DNA of 64,000 nt, from contig DDEZ01000002.1 of assembly GCA_002336805.1 (NCBI GenBank), positions 186,001-250,000 on the forward strand. The letters run 5' to 3'. Positions 1 to 8,892 of this stretch are shown here, one piece after another (the first letter of the stretch is position 1; each line of letters starts with the position of its first letter). This stretch comes from Bacteroidetes bacterium UBA1941 (GTDB lineage Bacteria > Bacteroidota > Bacteroidia > Chitinophagales > LD1). The position numbers and the translations under genes are program-made. The notes beneath the pieces were generated by a model, which worked only from the letters and a program-made list of their open reading frames with translations, had not been told where the DNA came from and made no database searches.

Positions 1-48
1 AAAATTGCTTCGCTGATTAAAGAGGCAGGAAAAAAGTATTTTAAGTGA
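1..48 (+). CDS. Possible C-terminal tail of an upstream gene (partial)
   Basis: The first base of the window is in frame with an open reading frame of 15 codons that ends in TGA at 46-48 (tail reads KIASLIKEAGKKYFK). The lysine-rich, helical-looking end is plausible as a protein C-terminus, and it lies 47 bases before the next gene on the same strand. A run this short can occur by chance, so this is only a candidate; no function can be given. Confidence 0.3.
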   Translation, partial: KIASLIKEAGKKYFK

Positions 49-95
49 ATGCAAATAGATTGCAGCAAAGAATTTTCTCTTTGCCAAATTAAATT

Positions 96-710
96 ATGCA
101 GGATTATTCAGAATATAAAATTGCAGCAGAAAGACATCTTGAAACTTGTCAAAAGTTACGTGATGTAATAAACAATTCCTATTCAGCAGCTCCTACTCTA
201 ACGGAGATAAAAAAAATGAATGAACTACTCGCAAATATTTATTATTTGTCGGGATACGTAATTGAATGTTCTGTTAGTTTCTGTATTCTCAAATTCATTG
301 GTTATGATACAATCAAAACCAGATATAGCCTCAACGATGTCAATCAACTTAGGTATTATCACTCAAACGCTGCCAATAATAATTATGGAGTTAGCTACGC
401 TTACCGCGATATAGGTAACACAGATATAACAGGCTCTTATGACTGCCGGTGGTCGATTTATTCAAAAGGTCATAAGTTAAAACAGAATCTCACGTTTTTT
501 ACGATGGAAGCTGGATTGTCCGGCTTAAACATTCAAGGAATAGACTTGCCTCTTGATAATACAATGAAAAAGATGCTTAAGAAATGGGAGGCTGAAGCAA
601 GGTACAGAATTGTGACTGGATACGTATTACAGAAAGACAAAGTCTTGGACTTTCTAAATTTGGCAGAGCACATCCATATCAGTCTAATAAGTAAATCACA
701 ATATTTTTAA
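96..710 (+). CDS. Small HEPN-like hypothetical protein
   Basis: A 204-residue soluble protein of unknown function. The region around residues 46-70 (YYLSGYVIECSVSFCILKF) resembles the second helix of HEPN-fold proteins, where an LxGYxxECxLK-like pattern is usual, but I do not see a clear RxxxxH ribonuclease motif, so an RNase activity is not supported. The gene ends two bases before the ATG of the large ATPase gene downstream, so the two are almost certainly co-transcribed and probably work together. Both are clearly richer in A and T than everything beyond 4.2 kb, which suggests shared acquisition by transfer. The HEPN assignment is a pattern-based guess; the two-gene linkage is firm. Confidence 0.6.
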   Translation: MQDYSEYKIAAERHLETCQKLRDVINNSYSAAPTLTEIKKMNELLANIYYLSGYVIECSVSFCILKFIGYDTIKTRYSLNDVNQLRYYHSNAANNNYGVSYAYRDIGNTDITGSYDCRWSIYSKGHKLKQNLTFFTMEAGLSGLNIQGIDLPLDNTMKKMLKKWEAEARYRIVTGYVLQKDKVLDFLNLAEHIHISLISKSQYF

Positions 711-712
711 AG

Positions 713-3700
713 ATGCTACAGGTAATAAATCAAATAGAGTCTATCGCTGAATTTCTCAATTCACTTCCAAATGAGATTTTGAAGGACTATAAAATCGTTT
801 TGAAGAACGATATGGAAATTGGCATTCATCTTCTGGTTTCCCACAAGGGAATTATTGATGCTCAGCTGCAAGATAATTTTACTGTTATTTCTGATGCCTT
901 TGACATTGAGGAAGTTTTAGAATCGGAACTGGTTTATGACCAATATCATTCTTGGCTTTTTAAACCGGAACACAACGTAAACAAAATTGATTTAGGTTTA
1001 AGAAGACGATTTAATAACCTTATTGACTTTGTCAAGAAAAAAGGGGTTACTATTAAAGACCCGCTAATAACCACTTTTTATAGCTACAAAGGCGGAATGG
1101 GACGCTCCACTACTTTAGCGGCTTTTGCGTCTTACTGTGCTAAAATTCAAGGTAAGCGAGTAGTTATAGTTGATTGTGATTTTGAGGCACCTGGGTTTAC
1201 CAACTATTTCGATTTAGACGGTGATGTTCTTTCAAGGAAAAGTGGTGTAGTAGAATATTTGCTGGATAAACAATTCTCTACAATAACAGGCCAACAATTG
1301 GATATACAAGCCAACTATTCCTATAAGGTAGGATTTGAGTATGTTGGTCAGGGTGAAATTTTTGTTGTTCCTGCTGGCAATATCAGTAATGAACTTACTA
1401 CTGCCGATGCAGATGAGCTGTTAGAAAGCAATAGGACAGGATTAAATCTCATTCACCGTGATCACTATTTAGAAGCCCTTGCAAAGCTTGATTTATCCAG
1501 CGTAGATAATATCGTCTCTCAATTCACTGATTTCGTCAACGACTTAAAAACTCAACTCAATCCTGATATTGTTTTGTTTGATTCGAGAACTGGTTTCAAT
1601 GATACTTTTGCTGTTCTTGCATGCCTATCCGAAATTATAGTTGGATTCTTTGGAAACAACGTACAGAACAAAACCGGATTGGAGCAATTTTTACAAACAG
1701 TTGGTCAGATTGAAGCCGAAAAAGATGTCGTTTTAGTGAACTCAAACATTCTTGGCGGAGGCAAACGTTATTTGGAGGATTTCAAAAAACAAGTGGACGG
1801 GATTACAAAATTGCCACAAAACCAATCTAAGTTTATTCAGGAAGAGCCCCTAACAGAAAAGGAGTTTAAGATTTATCAACTCGAAAACGATACTGCTCTT
1901 CAAAATATCGGAACACAGTTTTCTTACAAGAAGGAAGCGACACAACAAAAATATTTTGATGCTGATTTTGTATCGCTTATCGAAAGCAATAAACATTTCC
2001 AGCCCTTCTTTGATGAGTTGTTCGCGAAAATTCAAGAACACAATGTAGTTAAACAGGAAAGCGAAGTAGTTGAACCTATTAGACCAAATGCCATTGTGGT
2101 TGAAGAAACTCGAATGGTAGAAAATATTCAATCATCAATCGGCAGCAGTCTTAAAGAATTACTTGAGCAGCATAAAGAAAATGTTCCTGTAATCGAGCTA
2201 AGGAAAAGTTTATTAAGGAAAATGGATTCCGAGTTAAGGCGTATTTCGCGATATGCTGATGATGCTATTCCTGAAATTAGAGATTTTTATTTCCGCGATT
2301 GCATGAAAGACATGTTCAACCGAGATAAATTCTTAATCATCGGAAGCAAAGGAACAGGGAAGACGGCGCTTTACCAAGCATTCAGAAAGGCAGATTTACG
2401 GCAGAAACTACAAGCAAGGTCAAACATTTTCGATGACAAGCATCTATTTGTCAACGCTATCTCCATTCATAAAGAGGAGGGAGGTGAAAAGTATCTGGAA
2501 ACTACAAAGTTCAACATACCTAAAATTATTGATCCCGATTTCTTTTTCGAAAGATTCTGGGTGGTTTATGTTTGGAACGCTATAATGCTCGACCCTACTA
2601 TTCGTGATTCGAAGTATTTTTCCAATGATTTGCCAGTGCTACCAATTACCCAAGAACCTGAAACTGTCAATAGATTTAATAATTATATCAACGACAATGA
2701 TGCTTACACCAAGATTTTCAATATTCTTAAGCAACTTGATGAACAGTTAAAAAAGGATGATAAAAATCTAATAGTCCTTTTTGAACAATTAGACTATGTG
2801 GTGAAACCGGAATACTGGTCACAAGGCATCTCGCCCCTTATCAATTTTTGGCGGTCTAATCCGTTCACCAAAATTCTTCCGAAAATCTTTTTGCGCTCAG
2901 ATTTGTTCAATCAATTAACTAATATCACAAATAGCCAAAACCTGCCTAATAGGTCGATATACATTGAGTGGACTAAAGAGGAGTTATTTTCATACTTTTT
3001 TAAACTGGTATTACTGAATGCAAAAAATGAATTCTACTTGATACTTTATTCTCATTTCAATTTTGGGAATTTGGATTTTATATTGGATTTAGATAAAAGG
3101 GTTATTGAAAACGATAATCAAGTTCCAACAGAGCAAAAATATTTAAGACCATTAGTTGAAAGTTTTTTTGGGAAATATGCTAATTGGCAGGACGTGGGCG
3201 TCAATAATGGCATGGGCGAAAGTTATGATTGGTTCTCAAGAAATCTGAGGGATGCAAATGACATGATAAGTTTGAGACCTTTCTTAAACTTGATTGAAGG
3301 CGCAACAGTAGCGTTCTTAGCCCGTCAGTATAATAATCGTAACCTTAAGTCTGTACTATCTGCTTCTTTTTACGCAGATAACCGCGTCCGCGAATATGCA
3401 GTAAAGCAACACTACGAAGATCTTGCAAAGGAGAAAGGGAATAAGGCGTTATTAAAATTCTATCAATATATCACAGTAGACGGCCCAACAAGAATAAAGG
3501 TTCCAACGTTTAGAAGAATTGAATTTAATGACATGCTCAACCAGGTTTTTATGAAATATAAAGATGAAAAGGGCGAAGTGGAGGGATTGAAGAAAATTGA
3601 CGACATGAAATCAATCTTGTTAAGCAATGGCATTATCAAAGAGACAGACAACACCAATAGAAAATACACAAACTATGTAATTCCCTTTCTGTATAGAAAT

Positions 3701-3754
3701 TATTTCAGAGTTAGTTCAAAAAATCTAACGGAAGGACATAGAAAGAATTCATAA
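713..3754 (+). CDS. Two-ATPase fusion: ParA-like KGGxGR ATPase plus C-terminal P-loop ATPase
   Basis: A 1013-residue protein with two nucleotide-binding modules. Residues 126-132 read KGGMGRS, a deviant Walker A of the ParA/MinD superfamily in which R replaces the usual KT; the following VVIVDCDFEAPG and later VLFDSRTGF (about 285-295) fit that ATPase group. A linker with a proline/glutamate stretch follows at about 450-500. A second Walker A, GSKGTGKT, is at 544-551 with a Walker B-like LIVLFEQLD near 686; this half resembles the Sll1717-type P-loop ATPases. KGGxGR and Sll1717-like ATPases are known mostly from poorly characterised accessory loci that include suspected phage-defence systems. 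The upstream small protein is 2 bases away. The AT-rich composition differs from the rest of the window. Domain calls are strong; a defence role is inference. Confidence 0.85.
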   Translation: MLQVINQIESIAEFLNSLPNEILKDYKIVLKNDMEIGIHLLVSHKGIIDAQLQDNFTVISDAFDIEEVLESELVYDQYHSWLFKPEHNVNKIDLGLRRRFNNLIDFVKKKGVTIKDPLITTFYSYKGGMGRSTTLAAFASYCAKIQGKRVVIVDCDFEAPGFTNYFDLDGDVLSRKSGVVEYLLDKQFSTITGQQLDIQANYSYKVGFEYVGQGEIFVVPAGNISNELTTADADELLESNRTGLNLIHRDHYLEALAKLDLSSVDNIVSQFTDFVNDLKTQLNPDIVLFDSRTGFNDTFAVLACLSEIIVGFFGNNVQNKTGLEQFLQTVGQIEAEKDVVLVNSNILGGGKRYLEDFKKQVDGITKLPQNQSKFIQEEPLTEKEFKIYQLENDTALQNIGTQFSYKKEATQQKYFDADFVSLIESNKHFQPFFDELFAKIQEHNVVKQESEVVEPIRPNAIVVEETRMVENIQSSIGSSLKELLEQHKENVPVIELRKSLLRKMDSELRRISRYADDAIPEIRDFYFRDCMKDMFNRDKFLIIGSKGTGKTALYQAFRKADLRQKLQARSNIFDDKHLFVNAISIHKEEGGEKYLETTKFNIPKIIDPDFFFERFWVVYVWNAIMLDPTIRDSKYFSNDLPVLPITQEPETVNRFNNYINDNDAYTKIFNILKQLDEQLKKDDKNLIVLFEQLDYVVKPEYWSQGISPLINFWRSNPFTKILPKIFLRSDLFNQLTNITNSQNLPNRSIYIEWTKEELFSYFFKLVLLNAKNEFYLILYSHFNFGNLDFILDLDKRVIENDNQVPTEQKYLRPLVESFFGKYANWQDVGVNNGMGESYDWFSRNLRDANDMISLRPFLNLIEGATVAFLARQYNNRNLKSVLSASFYADNRVREYAVKQHYEDLAKEKGNKALLKFYQYITVDGPTRIKVPTFRRIEFNDMLNQVFMKYKDEKGEVEGLKKIDDMKSILLSNGIIKETDNTNRKYTNYVIPFLYRNYFRVSSKNLTEGHRKNS

Positions 3755-4211
3755 GTAGCTTTAATGAGCAAAGATAGCTAAGCCTAACTCCATCAGTCTA
3801 ATCACTTTTTAAAGCATCTCTTTGTACAAAGGCCGCCAATCCCTCGGTAATACCAGCAGTTCTTTCTGTTCGTAAACTGATAAGCTGTACCGGTTAAAAC
3901 TTAATCTTACAGTTATATTTAGATAACCGTAAAAGATTATTTTGGAGTTGTTTCTGCATCATGGGGGCTCATAACACGCGTTATTGCACGCACTTCTTTA
4001 CATGCATAGTCCTATTCTTTCTTATCTTATTACCAGTGGGGAGGAGAAAAATTCTCATAAATATTTGAAAATCAACGCCAAAAGGGTCATTTTACATAAG
4101 TTTTCATAGGTTTATAGGAAATTTCCCTTCAATAAAACAGTCCCTCCTCAACCACAACAAAAAAGCCCTGCATCAGCGGGGCTTTTTTCTATTTAGCTAT
4201 GTCATGATGTA
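3755..4211. other. Intergenic region between the AT-rich island and the oxygenase array
   Basis: About 450 bases with no convincing coding frame. It separates two convergent genes and holds the terminator described separately near its right end. Composition changes from AT-rich on the left to the mid-GC composition of the rest of the window at about this place. No tRNA, direct repeat or integrase site could be recognised by eye, so the mechanism that brought the island in is not shown. Confidence 0.6.
4159..4188 (-). terminator. Bidirectional rho-independent terminator
   Basis: A perfect 10-bp stem, AAAAAAGCCC at 4159-4168 pairing with GGGCTTTTTT at 4179-4188, with a 10-base loop. Flanking A and T runs give a U-tract in either direction. 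It lies 24 bases beyond the stop codon of the leftward PhyH gene and would also stop rightward transcription from the ATPase gene. Confidence 0.85.
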
Positions 4212-5048
4212 TCAGTGTGCTGCCACCACCTTCTCGCCAAAGAAGGCGTCGAGGTCAGCCTCGGTGATCTCTGTGACAGTATACGGCTCAGTACGGACCA
4301 GCGGGTACTGCGGGTCTATGACCGGCTTCATGTATTCCTTATTGTGAAAGAAGGCGGTGTCTACCTGATAGTAGTCTACCTCATTGCGGTCAGCTATATA
4401 GCGGGAGTAGAGTGGCTCAGCATCGCGGTGTATCACACCACCCTGGAATACCGGGCGCGGCTCATCGCCTACATTTAGCGGAGAGCCGTGAAGGGTGCGC
4501 TCCAGGTATACTACCAGGTCGCCGGCTTTGGCATATAGTACCTCAAACTCCTGCTCCAGCCGTGGGCGCAGGTGCTCATACGGCCACTTGGCAAACATCG
4601 GCCTGCTGTCCGTAAAAAGTTTATGGCTGCGGGGCACTACATACAGTGCGCCATTGGTCTCGGTCAGGTCTACGAGCGGCACCCAGCACTGGCGGTACTG
4701 CACCTGCTCCTCGTCAAATACGCTGTCATCCCTGTGTACCAGGCTCTCATGGCCGCGGCCGGGATTCTTGACGATAAATAATGCTGAGGGAAACTTCCAG
4801 TCCATAAAGTACTCGTCGAGCCTCGGCTCTGCTACGGTGCGTATCTGCGCAGAGAGGTCTGCACCCGCACCTGTAGGGAGGTCGTAGAGGCTATTCCAGC
4901 AGCCTATCTCGCGCTCCTGGTGGCTGGCGCGGTAGAGGGTGAGCAGCCTGTCCACATCCTCCGGAGAGAGGAAGCCCGGTATGACCACATAGCCACGCTC
5001 TGTGAGCTCCTGCTCCAGGGCCGGATCTTTAAACTTTGGTATCAGCAT
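4212..5048 (-). CDS. PhyH-family Fe(II)/2-oxoglutarate dioxygenase
   Basis: A 278-residue cytosolic protein of the phytanoyl-CoA dioxygenase (PhyH) family, which uses Fe(II), 2-oxoglutarate and O2 to hydroxylate or otherwise oxidise small molecules. The metal triad is visible: H105 and D107 in VHRDDS, and H187 in LHGSPLN, with R198 as the likely 2-oxoglutarate carboxylate anchor. The hallmark CWVPLVDLTETNGAL block lies between them. Family members are usually 250-310 residues, so this is full length. It is transcribed alone, away from the exporter permease operon, from a good promoter candidate at 5071-5102. It is more diverged from the other window copies (HRD instead of HQD). Substrate unknown. 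Confidence 0.9.
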   Translation of the reverse strand: MLIPKFKDPALEQELTERGYVVIPGFLSPEDVDRLLTLYRASHQEREIGCWNSLYDLPTGAGADLSAQIRTVAEPRLDEYFMDWKFPSALFIVKNPGRGHESLVHRDDSVFDEEQVQYRQCWVPLVDLTETNGALYVVPRSHKLFTDSRPMFAKWPYEHLRPRLEQEFEVLYAKAGDLVVYLERTLHGSPLNVGDEPRPVFQGGVIHRDAEPLYSRYIADRNEVDYYQVDTAFFHNKEYMKPVIDPQYPLVRTEPYTVTEITEADLDAFFGEKVVAAH

Positions 5049-5070
5049 GATCGCTATCGTTTGAGTCTTT

Positions 5071-5102
5071 CAAATTTAACTCATATTTTCTATCCACGCC
5101 AA
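5071..5102 (-). promoter_or_regulatory. Bacteroidota-type promoter for the leftward PhyH gene
   Basis: On the minus strand TAAATTTG (5071-5078) matches the TAnnTTTG -7 box exactly, and TTG (5100-5102) lies 21 bases upstream as the -33 element. The ATG at 5048 is 22 bases beyond the -7 box. The match is by eye and start mapping has not been done. Confidence 0.55.
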
Positions 5103-5171
5103 CTGATTTGCAAGGGTGAAAATATGTGCCCGGTTAATTTTAGTTTTATTTGCGTAGCCTCCCACACCACT

Positions 5172-5999
5172 ATGCACAGACCCAAGCCCACGCATATCGT
5201 ATCAGCCGCCCGCCTCACACCCGGTCAGTACCTGGCCGCACTGGTGCAGTACAGGCAGCTCATCTGGGTCTTTGCACTACAGGAGATACGGGCACAGTAC
5301 ATACAGACACGGCTCAACCTGCTCTGGGTCATAGGCCGGCCACTGCTGGTGCTGGCGCTCTTTACCTTCATCTTTACCAGGCTTTTCACCATACCCGGCC
5401 TGCGGTATCCATATCCGGTCTTTGCCTTCATAGGCCTGTGGACGTGGAATAACTTCAGCTACCTGATCAATAACGCAGGCAGCGCCATCATGACCCAGCA
5501 GGACCTGATCCGCAAGATGTACTTCCCACGGCTGATCCTGATCCTGTCTAAGCTCGTAGTGAGCATCATAGAACTCTCTATCTCCCTGGTGCTCACGCTG
5601 CTACTCATGCTCATCCTGGGTACACCACTGTCATATCACGTCGTTTTTGTACCGGTATTTGTGAGTATCAGCGCTGTGACGGGACTCACGGTGGCTGTAT
5701 GGCTGTCTGTGCTGAGTATCAGGTACCGTGATCTTCATCAGTTCGTACCTACGCTGGTGGGCTTTATGATCTGGCTCACGCCGGTTTTCTATCCGGTCAC
5801 GGTGGTGCCGTCTGCCTATTCCTTTATGCTCTATCTCAATCCTATATCTGCCGCCATACAGGGCTGCAGATGGGCCATACTGGGAGATACACTGCCCAGC
5901 ATCTGGTACCTGCCCGCTATAGGTGTGTGCATCGCACTACTACTCTGGGGCCTCATGATTTTTATCAATGCAGAGGACGAATTAGTTGACTATATTTAA
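5172..5999 (+). CDS. ABC-2 type polysaccharide exporter permease
   Basis: A membrane protein of about 275 residues with six or so hydrophobic segments, of the Wzm/TagG/KpsM permease type (ABC-2). These pair with an ATPase to export lipid-linked polysaccharide or teichoic-acid-like polymers across the inner membrane. Typical features are the amphipathic N-terminus before IRAQYIQTRLNLLWVIGRP, the TQQDLIRKMYFPRLIL loop and the RYRDLHQ segment. I placed the start at the ATG of MHRPKP; an in-frame ATG at 5124 would add 16 residues, and frames further upstream run into the opposite-strand PhyH gene. It is the first gene of the rightward operon. No ATP-binding subunit is encoded anywhere in this window, so its partner must lie elsewhere. 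Confidence 0.88.
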   Translation: MHRPKPTHIVSAARLTPGQYLAALVQYRQLIWVFALQEIRAQYIQTRLNLLWVIGRPLLVLALFTFIFTRLFTIPGLRYPYPVFAFIGLWTWNNFSYLINNAGSAIMTQQDLIRKMYFPRLILILSKLVVSIIELSISLVLTLLLMLILGTPLSYHVVFVPVFVSISAVTGLTVAVWLSVLSIRYRDLHQFVPTLVGFMIWLTPVFYPVTVVPSAYSFMLYLNPISAAIQGCRWAILGDTLPSIWYLPAIGVCIALLLWGLMIFINAEDELVDYI

Positions 6000-6039
6000 T
6001 AGTCCAATTTCGAGTAACTTTATCACAAATCGTGTCAGT

Positions 6040-6957
6040 ATGAGACCAGTATTGCGGGACCCGGCCTATGAGAAGATATTTCAGGAGGAGGGATATGTAG
6101 AGATCCCCTTTTTATCTCAGGAGGAGGTGGAGCTTCTCAAGCAGAAGTTCTTTGACCTCATGCCTACGAGCGGTGGCAATATCACCGCCTCAGATACCGG
6201 CGTAGAGGGTGGAGAGATCACGTATGACTTCACCTTTATAGACAAAAATATAGAGTATAAGAAGGCCGTGTTTGACGAGATCACGAAGATCTTTATGCCG
6301 CATGTGAAAAAGTGGCTGGCAGACTACCGCCCACTCATAGCCAACTATATCCGCAAGAAGACCGCAGGCGGTGAGGTGCCGCTGCATCAGAACTGGGCCT
6401 TTGCCGATGAGCGCAAGGTGACTACGGTATCTATCTGGTGCCCGCTGGTAGACAGCAATGTAGAGAATGGTACCCTGCAGATGGTGCCACGCTCGCAAAA
6501 GCGATTTGGCGAGGTGCGCGGTCCGATGATCCCGTGGGAGCTGGACAGCATCAAGCATGATATCATAGAGCAGTGCCTCGTGCCGTGCAATGTAAAAGCC
6601 GGCAATGCGGTAGTACTGGACGACAGTATAGTGCACTACTCAGCTATCAATAAAACAAACGACCTGCGCCTGACTATACAGCTCATACTCATACCAGACG
6701 AGGAGCCTTCTATACACTACCATGTCAACCCTGCGGTGGATAAGAATCAGGTGAATGTCCTGGAGGTAGACAAAGACTTCTACATGGAATTTAATCCATG
6801 GAAGCAGCCTGAGGGTGCCAGGGTGGTTCGGACCTTTCAGCATGAGACGCAGCAGATCACGATGCAGGAGTTTAAGAAAAGGATCAAAGGACCGAAGATA
6901 GACGAGAAGCAGCCATTCAACCTGCTGCGCCGGGTACGCGATCTCATCACCAATTAA
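6040..6957 (+). CDS. PhyH-family dioxygenase with HxN metal motif
   Basis: A 305-residue PhyH protein. The region that should carry the iron-binding HxD reads LHQNWAFADE, giving H116 and N118, so the usual aspartate ligand is asparagine. The distal histidine H199 (IVHYSAINK) and the arginine R210 are present, as is the IWCPLVDSNVENGTL block. The start is taken at the ATG at 6040; the frame stays open upstream from a TTG at 5986, but that would overlap the permease gene. It is the second gene of the rightward operon, with a 40-base gap from the permease stop. With Asn at this position, iron binding may be weaker or the reaction may be changed; loss of activity is also possible. Confidence 0.88.
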   Translation: MRPVLRDPAYEKIFQEEGYVEIPFLSQEEVELLKQKFFDLMPTSGGNITASDTGVEGGEITYDFTFIDKNIEYKKAVFDEITKIFMPHVKKWLADYRPLIANYIRKKTAGGEVPLHQNWAFADERKVTTVSIWCPLVDSNVENGTLQMVPRSQKRFGEVRGPMIPWELDSIKHDIIEQCLVPCNVKAGNAVVLDDSIVHYSAINKTNDLRLTIQLILIPDEEPSIHYHVNPAVDKNQVNVLEVDKDFYMEFNPWKQPEGARVVRTFQHETQQITMQEFKKRIKGPKIDEKQPFNLLRRVRDLITN

Positions 6958-6966
6958 TGCCAGACA

Positions 6967-8892
6967 GTGAAACCAGCTATATTCAGAGACAAAGCGCTGC
7001 AGGAAAAATTTGACCGCGATGGCTACGTGGTGTTTGACTTTATCAGTGGAGATGATGCCAGGCACATAGCGGAGAAGTTTTATGCGCTGCACAAGGAAAT
7101 ACCCGGAGGCTTCTACTCAGAAGCATTCAATCCGGACAGCACGACCAAAGATGATATCTACCGCGCTACCGACGCTATATTTGATCCCAAGGTAGAGGAG
7201 CTCTTTACAGGCTTCAAAAAACTGGGCAGCACATTCCTGTGCAAGGCTCCGGGAGAGAATAGCAAAGTAGGAGTGCACCAGGACTGGACCGTGGTAGATG
7301 AGACGAAGCAGTACTCTGCCACTATCTGGGTACCTACCGTAGACACCACGGAGGAAAACGGCGCGCTGCGTGTCATACCGGGCAGCCACAAGTTCTTTGA
7401 TGCCTATAGGTCACCTACCATGCCGTTTGCATTTCATGGCAATGAAGATGCTCTGTGGGATGCGATGATCACCGTGCCGATGAAGGCTGGCCAGGCATTT
7501 CTGCTAAACCATGCTGTGATACACGCCTCCTCTCCAAACCTGACCAAGACAGAGCGCCTGTCTATAGCCTACGGCCTGATACCGGAGAGCGCAGAGCTGC
7601 TCTTCTATCACGCCACCGGAGATGGCAAGGTGGAGAAGTATAACGTACCGGATAATTTCTTTCAGCGCTACTATAATGTGGGCCAGCGCCCGCTGGTGGG
7701 CGAGCTGGCAGAGGTCATAGACTATCAGGTCAGGATAGAATCCCGCATCAGCATAGAGGCTAAGATCAACAATGAAGAGCAGACACGCATGCGTGTGCCC
7801 ATCTTTAAGGATGATAGCGTGCAGGCCTTCTTTGATCAGAATGGCTACGCGCTGCTGCCAGCACTCGGACCGCAAGAGGTGAAGACGCTGCTGGACTTTT
7901 ACAACGACCTGGAGCTGAAAGACGAGAAAGGCTTCGGATTTCATATCAGTATGGACCAGAAGGACAAGAGCCTGGTAGGGACCATACTGGACAAACTGAT
8001 GGAAGTGGCTCTGCCCAAAATGTCAGTACATTTTCGCGATAGCAAGGCATTTGTAGGCAGCTATGTGATCAAGGAGCCTAACCCTACCAGCGTGGTGCCT
8101 GTGCATCAGGACTGGAGCTTCGTAGAGGATGAGCGCCGCCACAGCTCGCTAACCTGCTGGGTGCCGCTGGTAGATGTGGACCTGAATAATGGTGCATTGG
8201 GTGTCATAAAGGGCAGCCATAGGTTCTTCAAAAATTTCCGCCCATCACCATCGCCGCAGGTGCCGTCCCCGCTGTCTGAGCATATGTTCAGCATCTTCCC
8301 ATATCTGGAGCTAGTGCCGATGAAGGCCGGCCAGATGCTGGTGTTTGACAACAGGACCTTCCACGGATCGCCGCCTAATAGCAGCAATGGTAAGCGTGTA
8401 GCCTTTGGTATAGGTATGACACAGCGTGATGCCAAACTGGTACACTACTACCTGGACCCTAAGGCAGAAAATAAAGACCGCGTATTCAAGTATGCGATAG
8501 AAGAAAACTTCTTCCGCAAATACGAGAACTCACGACTGGCCCAGATGTATGACAATGGTGAGGTGATAGAGGGCTACGAGCTGGAGGGCACGATACCTTT
8601 CACCCTGCCCAAGTTTACCGCAGATGAACTGATAGACCTGATCAAAGATCATGGCAATACCTTTAATGTACCGATGTGCGAGAAGCTGGCGAAGCTGTTT
8701 AACTACAACATGGATGGCAGCACAAAGGATACAAAGGCCGCTGCACCGGAGCCGGAGCCAGAGGTGACCCAGCCAGAGCCTGTGGTAGAGGAGAAACCAT
8801 GGGTGTGGGTAGACGACAGATCATTTATAGAGAAATACTCTCCGGTCAATATAGTACGAGAGATCAAAAAGCGACTGACGGCAGATGTTTGA
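6967..8892 (+). CDS. Two-domain PhyH dioxygenase fusion
   Basis: A 641-residue protein made of two complete PhyH domains in tandem. Domain 1 (about 1-265) has H104/D106 in VHQDWTVVDE, H186 in VIHASSPN and R197. Domain 2 (about 277-575) has H380/D382 in VHQDWSFVED, H466 in FHGSPPN and R477. Both therefore look catalytically competent. A Pro/Glu-rich linker near 590-612 leads to a charged C-terminal helix ending near KKRLTADV. Translation probably starts at GTG, as no ATG is near. The ten-base gap upstream and the overlap with the next gene place it in the operon. Two joined active sites could act in sequence on one substrate or channel an intermediate; that is inference. Confidence 0.9.
   Translation: MKPAIFRDKALQEKFDRDGYVVFDFISGDDARHIAEKFYALHKEIPGGFYSEAFNPDSTTKDDIYRATDAIFDPKVEELFTGFKKLGSTFLCKAPGENSKVGVHQDWTVVDETKQYSATIWVPTVDTTEENGALRVIPGSHKFFDAYRSPTMPFAFHGNEDALWDAMITVPMKAGQAFLLNHAVIHASSPNLTKTERLSIAYGLIPESAELLFYHATGDGKVEKYNVPDNFFQRYYNVGQRPLVGELAEVIDYQVRIESRISIEAKINNEEQTRMRVPIFKDDSVQAFFDQNGYALLPALGPQEVKTLLDFYNDLELKDEKGFGFHISMDQKDKSLVGTILDKLMEVALPKMSVHFRDSKAFVGSYVIKEPNPTSVVPVHQDWSFVEDERRHSSLTCWVPLVDVDLNNGALGVIKGSHRFFKNFRPSPSPQVPSPLSEHMFSIFPYLELVPMKAGQMLVFDNRTFHGSPPNSSNGKRVAFGIGMTQRDAKLVHYYLDPKAENKDRVFKYAIEENFFRKYENSRLAQMYDNGEVIEGYELEGTIPFTLPKFTADELIDLIKDHGNTFNVPMCEKLAKLFNYNMDGSTKDTKAAAPEPEPEVTQPEPVVEEKPWVWVDDRSFIEKYSPVNIVREIKKRLTADV

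Noticed and set aside
96..3754. Calling the ATPase module a plasmid partition (ParA) system
   Set aside because: The Walker A has KGGMGRS instead of KGGxGKT, there is no ParB-like gene or parS-like repeats, and a second ATPase is fused.
4159..4188. The hairpin as an attachment site of the AT-rich island
   Set aside because: It has the structure of a normal terminator with T runs and no direct repeat partner was found.
4215..4887. Several open frames on the plus strand inside the PhyH gene at 4212-5048
   Set aside because: They lie wholly inside a well-supported gene on the other strand and have no recognisable domains; they are shadow frames.
5986..6039. TTG at 5986 as the start of the HxN PhyH gene
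   Set aside because: It overlaps the permease gene and adds a non-homologous stretch; the ATG at 6040 gives the standard PhyH N-terminus.
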